Positions 1 through 5,670 of a stretch of 5,670 bases of DNA are shown piece after piece (position 1 is the stretch's first letter; each line of letters starts with the position of its first letter). The stretch covers positions 1-5,670 of the forward strand of contig JABMPG010000595.1 in assembly GCA_013203855.1 (NCBI GenBank), in the 5' to 3' direction. The notes under the pieces are model-generated. The model was not told the origin of the DNA, searched no databases, and saw only the letters and a program-made list of their open reading frames with translations. The position numbers and the translations under genes are program-made. This DNA comes from a bacterium. GTDB taxonomy: Bacteria; Sumerlaeota; Sumerlaeia; UBA8349.

Positions 1-316
1 CGTCTAAGTCGTGTTTTTTCAACAAAGGAGAAGGCACGTTGCGGGCCACCACCCGCGGCGCCACCACGCCCGCCTGTCCCAGGATCGCCGCCGCCTGCGC
101 GTGAGTCTCCGTCCGGCTCTCCCCGGCCCGACGAAGGCACCGGACCCCCAGAGCAGGCTTTCCGGCTTGTTTGACCTTCCACAGAATCGGATCGACTTCA
201 GGCCGCACTTCGGCCAGCCCGGCGCCCGCATATCCGATTGCTGGCAGCAGGTCGCGTTCGAGGTACAAGCGCAACGCCTCGATCCGCTGAGAGCTCGTTG
301 AATTTCTGAAAAACAT
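1..316 (-). CDS. Unrecognised protein, N-terminal part (possible APH-like kinase fold), truncated by the window
   Basis: An ATG at 316-314 opens a frame of 105 codons with no stop before the left edge, so only the N-terminus is visible. The product begins MFFRNSTSSQRIEALRLYLE and reads like a real globular protein: an amphipathic helix (about residues 8-24), a strand pair around the WKVKQAGKPALGVRC stretch (46-60), an acidic/Ala-rich helix ETHAQAAAILGQAG (70-83), and then a VVAPRVVARNVPSP segment. The pattern of strand hairpin, helix containing Glu, and 'AG-V-x-P-R-V' resembles the N-lobe of aminoglycoside/choline phosphotransferase-like kinases. This is a by-eye resemblance only, and the catalytic loop lies outside the window. 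The gene starts 26 nt after the hypB stop on the same strand, so co-transcription is likely. I see no convincing ribosome binding site, so the start is not certain. I am fairly sure it is coding and unsure of the function. Confidence 0.68.
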   Translation of the reverse strand, partial: MFFRNSTSSQRIEALRLYLERDLLPAIGYAGAGLAEVRPEVDPILWKVKQAGKPALGVRCLRRAGESRTETHAQAAAILGQAGVVAPRVVARNVPSPLLKKHDLD

Positions 317-342
317 GAATCGAGAGTAACCAAGGCGGGATT

Positions 343-993
343 TCAGGATCGGACCTTCTGCCCCCGCAGCCAGTTCAGCCACGCGTCCATCCCCTCGCCG
401 GTCTTGCTTGAAATCCGCAGAAGCGGGGCCCGCGTATTGATGTGGGACAAGTCCTCCTCCACGCGCGAAACGTCGAAATCAAGGATGCCCAGAAGATCCA
501 CCTTCGTCAGAAGAATCACGTCCGCAGGTCGAAAGAGCGTCGGATACTTCGCCACCTTATCATCGCCCTCCGGCACGCTCAGAAGAATTACCCGAAGATG
601 CTCACCTAGGTCAAACCCCGCAGGACAAACCATATTCCCCACGTTCTCGATAATCAGAAAATCGAGCCCCTCCAGATCCAGCGTCTCCAGCCCCTGTGTC
701 ACCTGTGTCGCATCCAGATGGCACCCCCGCCCCGTGTTGATCTGCGTCACCTGCGCGTCCAGATCGCCCAGCCGCTCCGCGTCGCGCGTCGTCTGAAGGT
801 CCCCCACCAGAACAGCGAATCGCAGATCGTTCTGAAGCGTCGCGATCGTCTCATGCAGCAGAGTCGTCTTCCCGCTCCCCGGAGCGCTCATCATATTCAG
901 CGCCCGAACCCCCGCCGCCTCCAGCCGACGCCGATTCTCATGAGCCACCGCGTCATTCGCCTTCAGAACGTTCTCCACAACCGATATCTTCAT
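343..993 (-). CDS. hypB: HypB, GTPase nickel-insertion accessory protein for [NiFe] hydrogenase
   Basis: A SIMIBI-class GTPase that works with HypA in the cytoplasm to load Ni into the hydrogenase large subunit after the Fe(CN)2CO unit is in place. From the ATG at 993 it is 216 residues, the normal length for the short form. Visible motifs are the P-loop APGSGKTT (37-44), GDLQTTRDAERL (64-75), the metal-site Cys-His pair in GRGCHLDA (C91, H92), IENVGNMVCPAGFDLGEH (115-132, C123), VPEGDDKVAKYPTLF, and TKVD (163-166) as the base-recognition motif. The N-terminus lacks the CxxCGC nickel motif and has no His-rich tract. I chose 993 because MKISVVENVLKANDAVAHEN matches the family N-terminus and has AAAGGG 7 nt upstream. 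An in-frame double ATG at 1026/1023, overlapping the hypA stop, is a credible alternative that adds 11 residues. The stop is TGA at 345-343. Confidence 0.95.
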   Translation of the reverse strand: MKISVVENVLKANDAVAHENRRRLEAAGVRALNMMSAPGSGKTTLLHETIATLQNDLRFAVLVGDLQTTRDAERLGDLDAQVTQINTGRGCHLDATQVTQGLETLDLEGLDFLIIENVGNMVCPAGFDLGEHLRVILLSVPEGDDKVAKYPTLFRPADVILLTKVDLLGILDFDVSRVEEDLSHINTRAPLLRISSKTGEGMDAWLNWLRGQKVRS

Positions 994-1000
994 TTTGCCG

Positions 1001-1039
1001 CCCTTTCGCAAGGTTCCTTCCATCATCCCTCCACCCTTT
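1001..1039 (-). promoter_or_regulatory. Twin Shine-Dalgarno sites for two possible hypB starts
   Basis: On the minus strand AAAGGG occurs at 1039-1034 and again at 1006-1001. Each lies exactly 7 nt upstream of an in-frame hypB ATG, at 1026 and 993 respectively. The two modules are offset by 33 nt (11 codons). The distal one sits inside the hypA 3' end and would support coupled translation. The proximal one gives the start that matches the HypB family. Which start is used cannot be decided from the sequence. Confidence 0.5.
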
Positions 1040-1376
1040 CCGCCGTCAGAGAACTCAAGATGATCTCACGTCCCTCCAGAATATCCACGTCCGCCTCGCC
1101 GCACTGCGGGCACAGGTAGAAATCCACCTCCGGACGAAACTCCTCGTCACATCCCCGGCATCGTGCACGGGGAGGAACCTCCACGATCTTCAGCCGACTC
1201 CCCTCAAGCCCCGTCCCCTGGCACACCGCATCCCATGCCGCCTCGAACGCTTCCGGAACCACCAATTGCAGATCTCCCACCCGGACCTCCACCTCCTCGA
1301 CGCGGATCTCCCCCTCCGCCTCGACCGCCCGGCAGACCTGATCGTAGAGACTTACAGCGATAGCCATTTCGTGCAT
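1023..1376 (-). CDS. hypA: HypA, nickel-binding hydrogenase maturation factor with zinc domain
   Basis: A metallochaperone that binds Ni(II) through its N-terminal Met-His-Glu and hands it to the hydrogenase large subunit together with HypB. The ATG at 1376 is chosen because it gives MHEMAIAVSL, placing the essential His at position 2. An upstream in-frame TTG at 1382 would bury that His, so it is rejected. The protein is 117 residues, typical of the family. The zinc site is complete, with CxxC at C73/C76 and C89/C92 in CRGC...CPQC. RVGDLQLVVPEAFEAAWDAV (32-51) matches the conserved core. The start lies 2 nt after the hydrolase stop (TGA 1381-1379), and its own TGA (1025-1023) overlaps the upstream hypB ATG as ATGA. 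Only a weak GAAGAAG lies 8 nt upstream, so translation may depend on coupling to the hydrolase gene. Confidence 0.96.
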   Translation of the reverse strand: MHEMAIAVSLYDQVCRAVEAEGEIRVEEVEVRVGDLQLVVPEAFEAAWDAVCQGTGLEGSRLKIVEVPPRARCRGCDEEFRPEVDFYLCPQCGEADVDILEGREIILSSLTAERVEG

Positions 1377-1378
1377 AG

Positions 1379-2425
1379 TCAAGACTTCTTCAGAAAGGCC
1401 AGCATCTTCGGCCAGGCTTCCTTCGCGTAGAATCGATGCCCCTCATTCCCCACCACCAGTTTGCAGTTCCCAGGCGCCCCGGCCGCCTCGTAGATCTTCT
1501 GAAGATTCCGAAAAGCCTTCCGCACTGCCTGGATCGGAAAAATAGGGTCTTCCTTCCCCGCCACGATCACAACCGGCCGTGGCGCGAATAATCCCATACA
1601 GTCCGACATCTCCGCGTAGCGAAGAAGCCCCGGAACATAGTTGTCCATGCAGTGATAGATCGACATGATCGAATCCCGGAACGTGCAGAAATAACACGAC
1701 GGCATGCCAAATTGAACTCGCGGAAGCAGAGCTGCCGCAAAAAGGCTCGACGTTCCGCCTCCCGAATTCCCCATCACTCCCACTCGCTTCATGTCCACGT
1801 CGCCTCGCCTCTCCAGATAATCGATACCCCGGTCGATATCGAAAACCCGCTCCCCCAGAAGCGTCCGACCCAGCATCAGCGCGTGCATCGTCGCATCATG
1901 GCAGCCATGCTTGGCGACCTGTTCCTGCACCTGCTCCCGGCGTAGACCAAAAGACCGCTGCTCGACGCACAATGCCCCGATCCCCCGTTCCATGCAACCC
2001 AAGGCGAAATCGCGGTCTCCCTCCACCGCAAAAGCCTTCATCTCGTCGTCCCGCTCAACCCCAATAGAGTTGTGCATCCCCGTCGAATGCCCCTGCACGC
2101 AAATCATGAACTTGTAGGGAGGCTTCCCCCCCGCGGGCAAACAAACGTAAGCCGGCACATCCGCATAGGGCTCGCTCGTGAAAACAATCTTCTCGATCGT
2201 CCCCAGACGATGCTCCTGCGTCCACTCCGACCGCTCGTTCAGATCACCCCGAGCCTCCGGCATCTCGCCGATCAACTGCCGAAGTTTGCGACGCAAACGC
2301 CCCTGCCACTTCTTCAGATCTCCCTCGAAGGCATTCTCAAACGAGAGTTCCTGCCGTGTCTCATCCATCAGGTGACGATGAAACACAGAGGGGGAGAAAT
2401 GATTCGTGTTCTTCGACTTCGACAT
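1379..2425 (-). CDS. Alpha/beta hydrolase, acetylxylan esterase / dienelactone hydrolase-like, inside the hyp operon
   Basis: A serine alpha/beta-hydrolase of 348 residues. The likely triad is Ser221 in GNSGGG (219-224), Asp293 in GKEDPIFP (290-297) and His330 in GNEGHRFY (327-333 region). The QGHSTG segment (111-116) is in the place of the oxyanion-hole loop. HALMLGRTLLGERVFDIDRG and YFCTFRDSIMSIYHCMDNYV resemble uncharacterised bacterial acetylxylan-esterase-like hydrolases of about 350 residues. There is no signal peptide, lipobox or membrane segment, and there are ten cysteines, so a cytosolic location is likely. That is unusual for a polysaccharide esterase. The ATG at 2425 is preferred over an in-frame TTG at 2431 because GAAAGG lies 7 nt upstream. 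The gene starts 12 nt after hypE and stops 2 nt before hypA, so it is co-translated with maturation genes. The substrate is unknown, and family membership does not predict one. It may be a passenger or an accessory factor. Confidence 0.88.
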   Translation of the reverse strand: MSKSKNTNHFSPSVFHRHLMDETRQELSFENAFEGDLKKWQGRLRRKLRQLIGEMPEARGDLNERSEWTQEHRLGTIEKIVFTSEPYADVPAYVCLPAGGKPPYKFMICVQGHSTGMHNSIGVERDDEMKAFAVEGDRDFALGCMERGIGALCVEQRSFGLRREQVQEQVAKHGCHDATMHALMLGRTLLGERVFDIDRGIDYLERRGDVDMKRVGVMGNSGGGTSSLFAAALLPRVQFGMPSCYFCTFRDSIMSIYHCMDNYVPGLLRYAEMSDCMGLFAPRPVVIVAGKEDPIFPIQAVRKAFRNLQKIYEAAGAPGNCKLVVGNEGHRFYAKEAWPKMLAFLKKS

Positions 2426-2432
2426 GCGCAAG

Positions 2433-2438
2433 CCTTTC
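2433..2438 (-). promoter_or_regulatory. Ribosome binding site of the hydrolase gene
   Basis: GAAAGG on the minus strand overlaps the hypE stop codon (TAG 2440-2438) and lies 7 nt before the ATG at 2425. It has the same purine core and spacing as the two hypB sites, and it decides in favour of the ATG over the in-frame TTG at 2431, which would leave only 1 nt of spacing. Confidence 0.5.
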
Positions 2439-3523
2439 TAACAGATTCGCGGAAGTTCTTCGCCGTAGGGACGCTGCACGATACGACGTCCGCCCGCCCG
2501 GGTCACCAGCTCGGCCAGAGCCGGCGCCCGATCCGTCACTCGCCCAATAATCGCGGCATGTTGCCCATAGCGATGGACCTTCATCGCCGCCAGAGCCTTC
2601 TCGGCATCGGACTCGCTCACCACCACAACGATCTTCCCCTCGTTCGCGACTGTCAGAGGATACAGACCCAACATCTCCGCCGTATGAAGACAGACCCTCG
2701 AAAGAGGAATATCCGATTCCCGCGCCTCTATACTGAACCCGGTCGCCTCCGCCAGATCGGCCATCACCCCGGCCAACCCGCCCCGCGTCGGATCCCGCAT
2801 GAACTTCACGTCCGCGCCTGCCCCCAGAATCGCCTGTGCCAGACCATTCAGCGGAGCCGCGTCGCTCATCAAACTCGTCTCGAACTCCAGCCCCTCACGA
2901 ACCGACATCACCGCGAGGCCATGCTCCGCGATCCGGCCCGTCACGATGATCGCATCCCCCGGACTGATCCGCGAAAGGCCCAACTGCACGCTGTCTCCTA
3001 GCACGCCGATCCCTGCTGTGTTCACAATCAGGCCATCGCCCCGCCCCCGCTCCACAACCTTCGTGTCACCCGTCGCGATCGGAACCCCCGCCTCCCGCGC
3101 CGTTTCCGCCAGCGACTCCAGCAATCGTTCCAGGACCTCCAGCGAAAGCCCCTCTTCGATAATCAACGCCAAGCTAAGCGCCACGGGACGCGCGCCCATC
3201 ACCGCTAGGTCATTCACCGTTCCGCACACGGCCAGCTTCCCGATATCGCCACCCGGAAACACAAGGGGCTGGACCACGTACGAATCCGTCGTGAAACACA
3301 CGCGCCCTGCGGGCAGCTCGAGAGTCGCGCTGTCATCGAGAGGGTTCAGCAAATCGTTGCGGAGTTTAGGAGCGATCCGGTCCTCGATGAGACGCCGCGT
3401 CAATTCGCCTCCGCCCCCGTGAGCCAACACGATACGGGACTCGGAATTCTGAGAGGAAACAGGTGAATTCATAGATAAAGAAGTATCGGATCTATTCTGT
3501 GAAGTGAATTGGGAGGCGCTCAT
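2438..3523 (-). CDS. hypE: HypE, carbamoyl dehydratase of hydrogenase cyanide-ligand synthesis
   Basis: A PurM/AIR-synthase-fold ATPase. It accepts a carbamoyl group from HypF on its C-terminal cysteine and dehydrates it to a thiocyanate, the source of the CN ligands. The product ends PYGEELPRIC, with the acceptor Cys361 as the last residue before TAG. Other signatures are AHGGGGELTRRL (34-45), the FTTDSYVV...FPGGDIGKLAVCGTVNDLAVMGA run (77-111), ALIIEEG (119-125), ATGDTKVVE (150-158), and FMRDPTRGG (241-249). The ATG at 3523 overlaps the hypD stop as ATGA and gives 361 residues, somewhat longer than usual. An internal ATG at 3472 (Met18) would give 344 residues, closer to the family norm. 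Neither start has a clear Shine-Dalgarno. I keep 3523 because of the coupled overlap. The extra N-terminal residues are Ser/Asn/Gln-rich and partly repetitive. Confidence 0.95.
   Translation of the reverse strand: MSASQFTSQNRSDTSLSMNSPVSSQNSESRIVLAHGGGGELTRRLIEDRIAPKLRNDLLNPLDDSATLELPAGRVCFTTDSYVVQPLVFPGGDIGKLAVCGTVNDLAVMGARPVALSLALIIEEGLSLEVLERLLESLAETAREAGVPIATGDTKVVERGRGDGLIVNTAGIGVLGDSVQLGLSRISPGDAIIVTGRIAEHGLAVMSVREGLEFETSLMSDAAPLNGLAQAILGAGADVKFMRDPTRGGLAGVMADLAEATGFSIEARESDIPLSRVCLHTAEMLGLYPLTVANEGKIVVVVSESDAEKALAAMKVHRYGQHAAIIGRVTDRAPALAELVTRAGGRRIVQRPYGEELPRIC
3441..3510. repeat. Imperfect direct repeat at the 5' end of hypE
   Basis: On the plus strand three blocks recur in the same order: TCGGA (3441, 3486), ATTCTG (3446, 3494) and GTGAATT (3463, 3504), about 41-48 nt apart. 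In the hypE frame the copies encode the similar FTSQNRSD and SPVSSQNSES. The stretch is visibly richer in A+T than its surroundings. It looks like a degenerate tandem duplication that lengthened the HypE N-terminus, but the copies are short and chance similarity is not excluded. Confidence 0.35.
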
Positions 3524-4614
3524 CGGGCCACGCTGCCGTACTTGAACCATGCCGCGCACGTTCCCTCGCTGCTCACCATGCACGGACCGATCGGATGAGT
3601 TGTCGTGCACGTCTTGCCGAAGAGCGCGCACTCCAGCGGCTCCACCTTGCCCTGAATGACATCCCCGCACCGGCAGGCGGGCGGCTCGTAGTCACCGTCT
3701 GTTTTCAAACCGAAACGCCGGGCTGCGTCAAACTCCTGATAGGATTGCCGCAATTTCAAACCGCTATCCGGAAACGACCCCATGGCGCGCCACGTCGCCG
3801 CCGCCGGCTGAAAAACCTCCTCGATCCGCTGCATCGCCACCACGTTCCCCTCTTCCTTCACCGCCACCTGGTACACGTTCTCCACATCCGCCCGCCCCTC
3901 GCGAACCTGCATCGCCAACCGTTCCACACACGCCAGAATCTGGATCGGCTCAAAACCCGCTACCACGCAAGGCTTCCCGTATTCCCGAGAGATCGGCTTA
4001 TAGGCCGCCGACCCGATCACCACACTCACATGACCAGGACAGATGAATCCGTCGAGGGCGGTGCTTGGGTCAGACAGAAGAGTCCGCATCGCCGGCACGA
4101 CCAACTTGTGCCCCTCCAGCACCGAAAAATTTTTCACGTCCGAGCGCCGCGCTTCCAGAATGGCCGAGGCCGTGGCCGGAGCCGTCGTCTCGAAACCAAT
4201 CGCCAGGAAAACCACTTCCTTGTCCGGCGTATCCATCGCATACCGCAACGCATCCCGCACCGAATAAACCACCCGCACATCCCCGCCCTGAGCACGATGA
4301 TCGGCCAGACTCCCATCCGTCCCCGGCACACGAACCATATCCCCATACGTGCAGACCGTCACACCCGACCGCCCCGCCAGATTGCACGCCGCGTCCAGAT
4401 ATCCCGAAGGCGTCACGCAAACCGGACACCCCGGCCCGCTGATCAGGCGCACGTTCTTCGGCAACAACGACCGGATGCCACTGCGGAAAATCGAGACTGT
4501 ATGGGTCCCGCAGACTTCCATCAGCCGAATCTCCGCCAAGCCCTCACACACGCTGCGGATACTCGCCAGAAGCGCGTCGATTCTCTCGCTGTTCAGGCCC
4601 GAAAACGTCTTCAC
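3520..4614 (-). CDS. hypD: HypD, iron-sulfur scaffold for Fe(CN)2CO assembly
   Basis: A [4Fe-4S] protein that forms a complex with HypC. It holds the iron while the cyanide (from HypE) and CO ligands are attached, before transfer to the hydrogenase large subunit. A GTG at 4614 gives 364 residues, the usual length, and it overlaps the hypC stop as GTGA. The frame could extend to 4695, but the added residues are Gly/Arg-rich and overlap hypC, so they are rejected. Conserved elements are LMEVCGTHT (31-39, C35), GPGCPVCVTP (60-69, redox/iron cysteines C63 and C66), and AIGFETTAPATA (138-149). The C-terminal cluster region is CRCGDVIQG...EC...CTTTHPIGPCMVSSEGTCAAW, with cysteines at 314, 316, 329, 336, 345 and 353. 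No family cysteine appears to be missing. The TGA at 3522-3520 overlaps the hypE ATG. Confidence 0.97.
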   Translation of the reverse strand: MKTFSGLNSERIDALLASIRSVCEGLAEIRLMEVCGTHTVSIFRSGIRSLLPKNVRLISGPGCPVCVTPSGYLDAACNLAGRSGVTVCTYGDMVRVPGTDGSLADHRAQGGDVRVVYSVRDALRYAMDTPDKEVVFLAIGFETTAPATASAILEARRSDVKNFSVLEGHKLVVPAMRTLLSDPSTALDGFICPGHVSVVIGSAAYKPISREYGKPCVVAGFEPIQILACVERLAMQVREGRADVENVYQVAVKEEGNVVAMQRIEEVFQPAAATWRAMGSFPDSGLKLRQSYQEFDAARRFGLKTDGDYEPPACRCGDVIQGKVEPLECALFGKTCTTTHPIGPCMVSSEGTCAAWFKYGSVAR

Positions 4615-4901
4615 CGCTCGCTCTCTTCCCGGACCGGATTTTCCGCGAAGACGGGAATCTCCCGCACCACGTCCGCCTCTTGAAGATACTCCCACAACTC
4701 CCGCGCCTCGCCTTCGTCCAGAACCTGAAGCGCAAAACCCGCATGCACCAGAACCCAGTCCTCCACCCTCGCGTCCGGAGTCAGTTCCAGACTGATCTGA
4801 ACCCGGCTCCCCTGAAAATCGACCGTCGCCGTCGTCCGTGCGTCACTCTCCGAATCGGACCGGTGAATCAACGCGATTCGCCCTGGCACAGCAAGACACA
4901 T
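4611..4901 (-). CDS. hypC: HypC, hydrogenase maturation chaperone (HypC/HybG family)
   Basis: A small OB-fold chaperone that binds HypD during Fe(CN)2CO assembly and then the precursor of the hydrogenase large subunit. It begins MCLAVPGRI, the family signature, with the essential Cys exposed at position 2 after Met removal. This fixes the start at ATG 4901 even though the frame is open further upstream. ATVDFQGSRVQISLEL (25-40) and WVLVHAGFALQVLDEGEA (49-66) match the rest of the family. At 96 residues it is slightly long, because the tail beyond residue 75 (EADVVREIPVF...REESER) exceeds the common form. The start is 1 nt after the hypF stop and has the best Shine-Dalgarno in the window. The stop TGA 4613-4611 overlaps the hypD GTG. 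Confidence 0.96.
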   Translation of the reverse strand: MCLAVPGRIALIHRSDSESDARTTATVDFQGSRVQISLELTPDARVEDWVLVHAGFALQVLDEGEARELWEYLQEADVVREIPVFAENPVREESER

Positions 4902-4902
4902 T

Positions 4903-5670
4903 TTATCTTTCCTCCTTCGAAATGATCCCAAGACGGGCCGCGGCAACAACCGCCTGCCCCAACGCCACGCCTCCGTCTCCCATCGGCGCCCGACGGTGAG
5001 TCAGAACCCGAAGGCCGGCTTCATGCACTTTCGCAGCCACAAGTCGAGACAGAACCCGGTTGGCAAAACAGCCTCCCGACAACGCCACGGTCCCTACCCC
5101 GTTCGCCAGAGCCGTACGCTTCGCTCCCTCGGCAAGCATCGCGGCCACCCCTCCATGAAAGGCCCGCGCCACCTGCGCCACAGGACGACCGGCAATTCTG
5201 TCACATAAAAGCTGATCCATCAGAGGCCGCCCGTCAAGGCAAAAAACACCCCCGACCTCCTTTTCAAGTCCCCACTCGTAGTCCTCAGCCTCACAATCGC
5301 CCCCTGCGAGTGACTCCAGCGTCATGGCCGCCTCGGCCTCATACCGGTTTCGCCCACAAATCCCGAGCAAAAAAGCTGCCGCATCGAAGAGCCGCCCCAG
5401 ACTCGAGGTCCGAACAATCCTTCCCTTACCACCCCTCAGTTGCCGCGCCACCCACTCCAGTGCCTGCGGATCGACATTCTCCCCAAGCCCCAATTCCTGC
5501 CAGTCGCGTCCCATCTCGTGAAGCAACCCCAGCGCCGGACGCCACGTCTCACGCGCCGCCGCATCGCCCCCGGACAGCGGAAAATATCGCAGATGCCCCG
5601 CCCGCTCGAAATCCCTCAGATCGCACACCAGAATCTCGCAGCCCCAGATCTGCCCGTCCGTGCCATATCC
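4903..5670 (-). CDS. hypF: HypF, carbamoyltransferase, C-terminal part, truncated by the window
   Basis: HypF hydrolyses carbamoyl phosphate, adenylates the carbamoyl group and transfers it to HypE's C-terminal Cys. Only the last 255 codons are visible and the frame is open at the right edge. The full protein is normally about 750 residues, with acylphosphatase, zinc-finger, YrdC-like and Kae1-like domains. What is seen is the Kae1-like domain: it opens with GYGTDGQIWGCE (1-12 of the visible part), then RTSSLGRLFDAAAFLLGICGRNRYEAEAAMTLE (87-119), ARAFHGGVAAML (168-179), VALSGGCFANRVLS (195-208) and LTHRRAPMGDGGVALGQAVVAAA (223-245), all family landmarks. A GTG at 5628 inside this stretch is not the start, because conserved sequence continues upstream. 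The TAA at 4905-4903 is followed 1 nt later by hypC. Confidence 0.96.
   Translation of the reverse strand, partial: GYGTDGQIWGCEILVCDLRDFERAGHLRYFPLSGGDAAARETWRPALGLLHEMGRDWQELGLGENVDPQALEWVARQLRGGKGRIVRTSSLGRLFDAAAFLLGICGRNRYEAEAAMTLESLAGGDCEAEDYEWGLEKEVGGVFCLDGRPLMDQLLCDRIAGRPVAQVARAFHGGVAAMLAEGAKRTALANGVGTVALSGGCFANRVLSRLVAAKVHEAGLRVLTHRRAPMGDGGVALGQAVVAAARLGIISKEER
4911..4917 (-). promoter_or_regulatory. Strong Shine-Dalgarno of hypC
   Basis: AAGGAGG on the minus strand, 9 nt before the hypC ATG, lies within the last codons of hypF (the Lys-Glu-Glu-Arg tail). It is the only near-perfect anti-16S match I find at a gene start here. This suggests that hypC is translated more strongly than its neighbours, which are coupled by overlaps with weak or no sites. 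Confidence 0.75.

Noticed and set aside
11..301. Plus-strand frame of 96 codons at the left edge
   Set aside because: It is antisense to the partial gene at 1-316. It is Arg/His/Pro-rich and has no motif.
19..333. Closed minus-strand frame of 104 codons at the left edge
   Set aside because: Its product is rich in Arg, Trp and Cys. The neighbouring minus frame from 316 stays open to the edge and has the composition of a real protein, so this is its frame-shifted shadow.
317..342. Possible terminator between hypB and the next gene
   Set aside because: No stem with a following T-run is visible on the minus strand in these 26 bases. The spacing is more consistent with continued transcription.
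2072..3001. Plus-strand open frame of 309 codons
   Set aside because: It is antisense to hypE and the hydrolase 5' end and crosses their junction. It has an Arg/His/Pro-rich composition and no family signature.
3524..3670. Upstream extension of the hypE frame into hypD
   Set aside because: These codons overlap the conserved HypD C-terminal cysteine region and encode nothing like a HypE N-terminus.
3595..4683. Long plus-strand open frame of 362 codons
   Set aside because: It lies fully antisense to hypD and the hypC end. The product is rich in Arg, His and Pro with no recognisable motif, the usual shadow of a GC-rich gene on the opposite strand.
4615..4695. Upstream extension of the hypD frame to 4695
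   Set aside because: It overlaps hypC, gives a Gly/Arg-rich leader not found in HypD, and the GTG at 4614 gives the normal family length.

Overview
The window is one tightly packed minus-strand operon encoding the maturation machinery for the NiFe(CN)2CO centre of [NiFe] hydrogenases. In transcription order, from the right edge leftward, it holds hypF (3' part only), hypC, hypD, hypE, an alpha/beta-hydrolase gene, hypA, hypB, and the 5' part of an unrecognised gene that runs off the left edge. All six Hyp proteins are identifiable from signature motifs. No hydrogenase structural subunit, endopeptidase, promoter or terminator is visible, so the promoter must lie upstream of hypF, beyond the right edge, and the transcript probably continues past the left edge.

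The junctions are extremely tight. hypF and hypC are separated by 1 nt, with a strong Shine-Dalgarno inside the hypF 3' end. hypC/hypD share a GTGA overlap and hypD/hypE an ATGA overlap. The hydrolase follows hypE after 12 nt, and hypA follows the hydrolase after 2 nt. hypA/hypB share a possible ATGA overlap or lie 29 nt apart, depending on the hypB start. The last gene follows hypB after 26 nt. There is no gene-free stretch of any length, and the long plus-strand open frames are antisense shadows.

In the pathway, HypF and HypE make the cyanide ligands: carbamoyl phosphate passes through HypF to the C-terminal Cys of HypE, giving a thiocarbamate and then a thiocyanate. HypC and HypD assemble the Fe(CN)2CO unit. 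HypA and HypB deliver nickel. The odd member is a cytosolic alpha/beta hydrolase of the acetylxylan-esterase/dienelactone-hydrolase-like type, inserted between hypE and hypA with operon-grade spacing. It has no known role in maturation. The last gene is visible only as a 105-codon open 5' fragment. Its N-terminus loosely resembles the N-lobe of aminoglycoside-phosphotransferase-like kinases, which is a weak assignment.

The organism is a bacterium with a GC-rich genome (roughly 60% by eye) that makes a [NiFe] hydrogenase, so it probably has an anaerobic or hydrogen-linked metabolism. The hydrolase type is one I associate with Planctomycetes/Verrucomicrobia-like and related lineages, but this is only a weak taxonomic hint.
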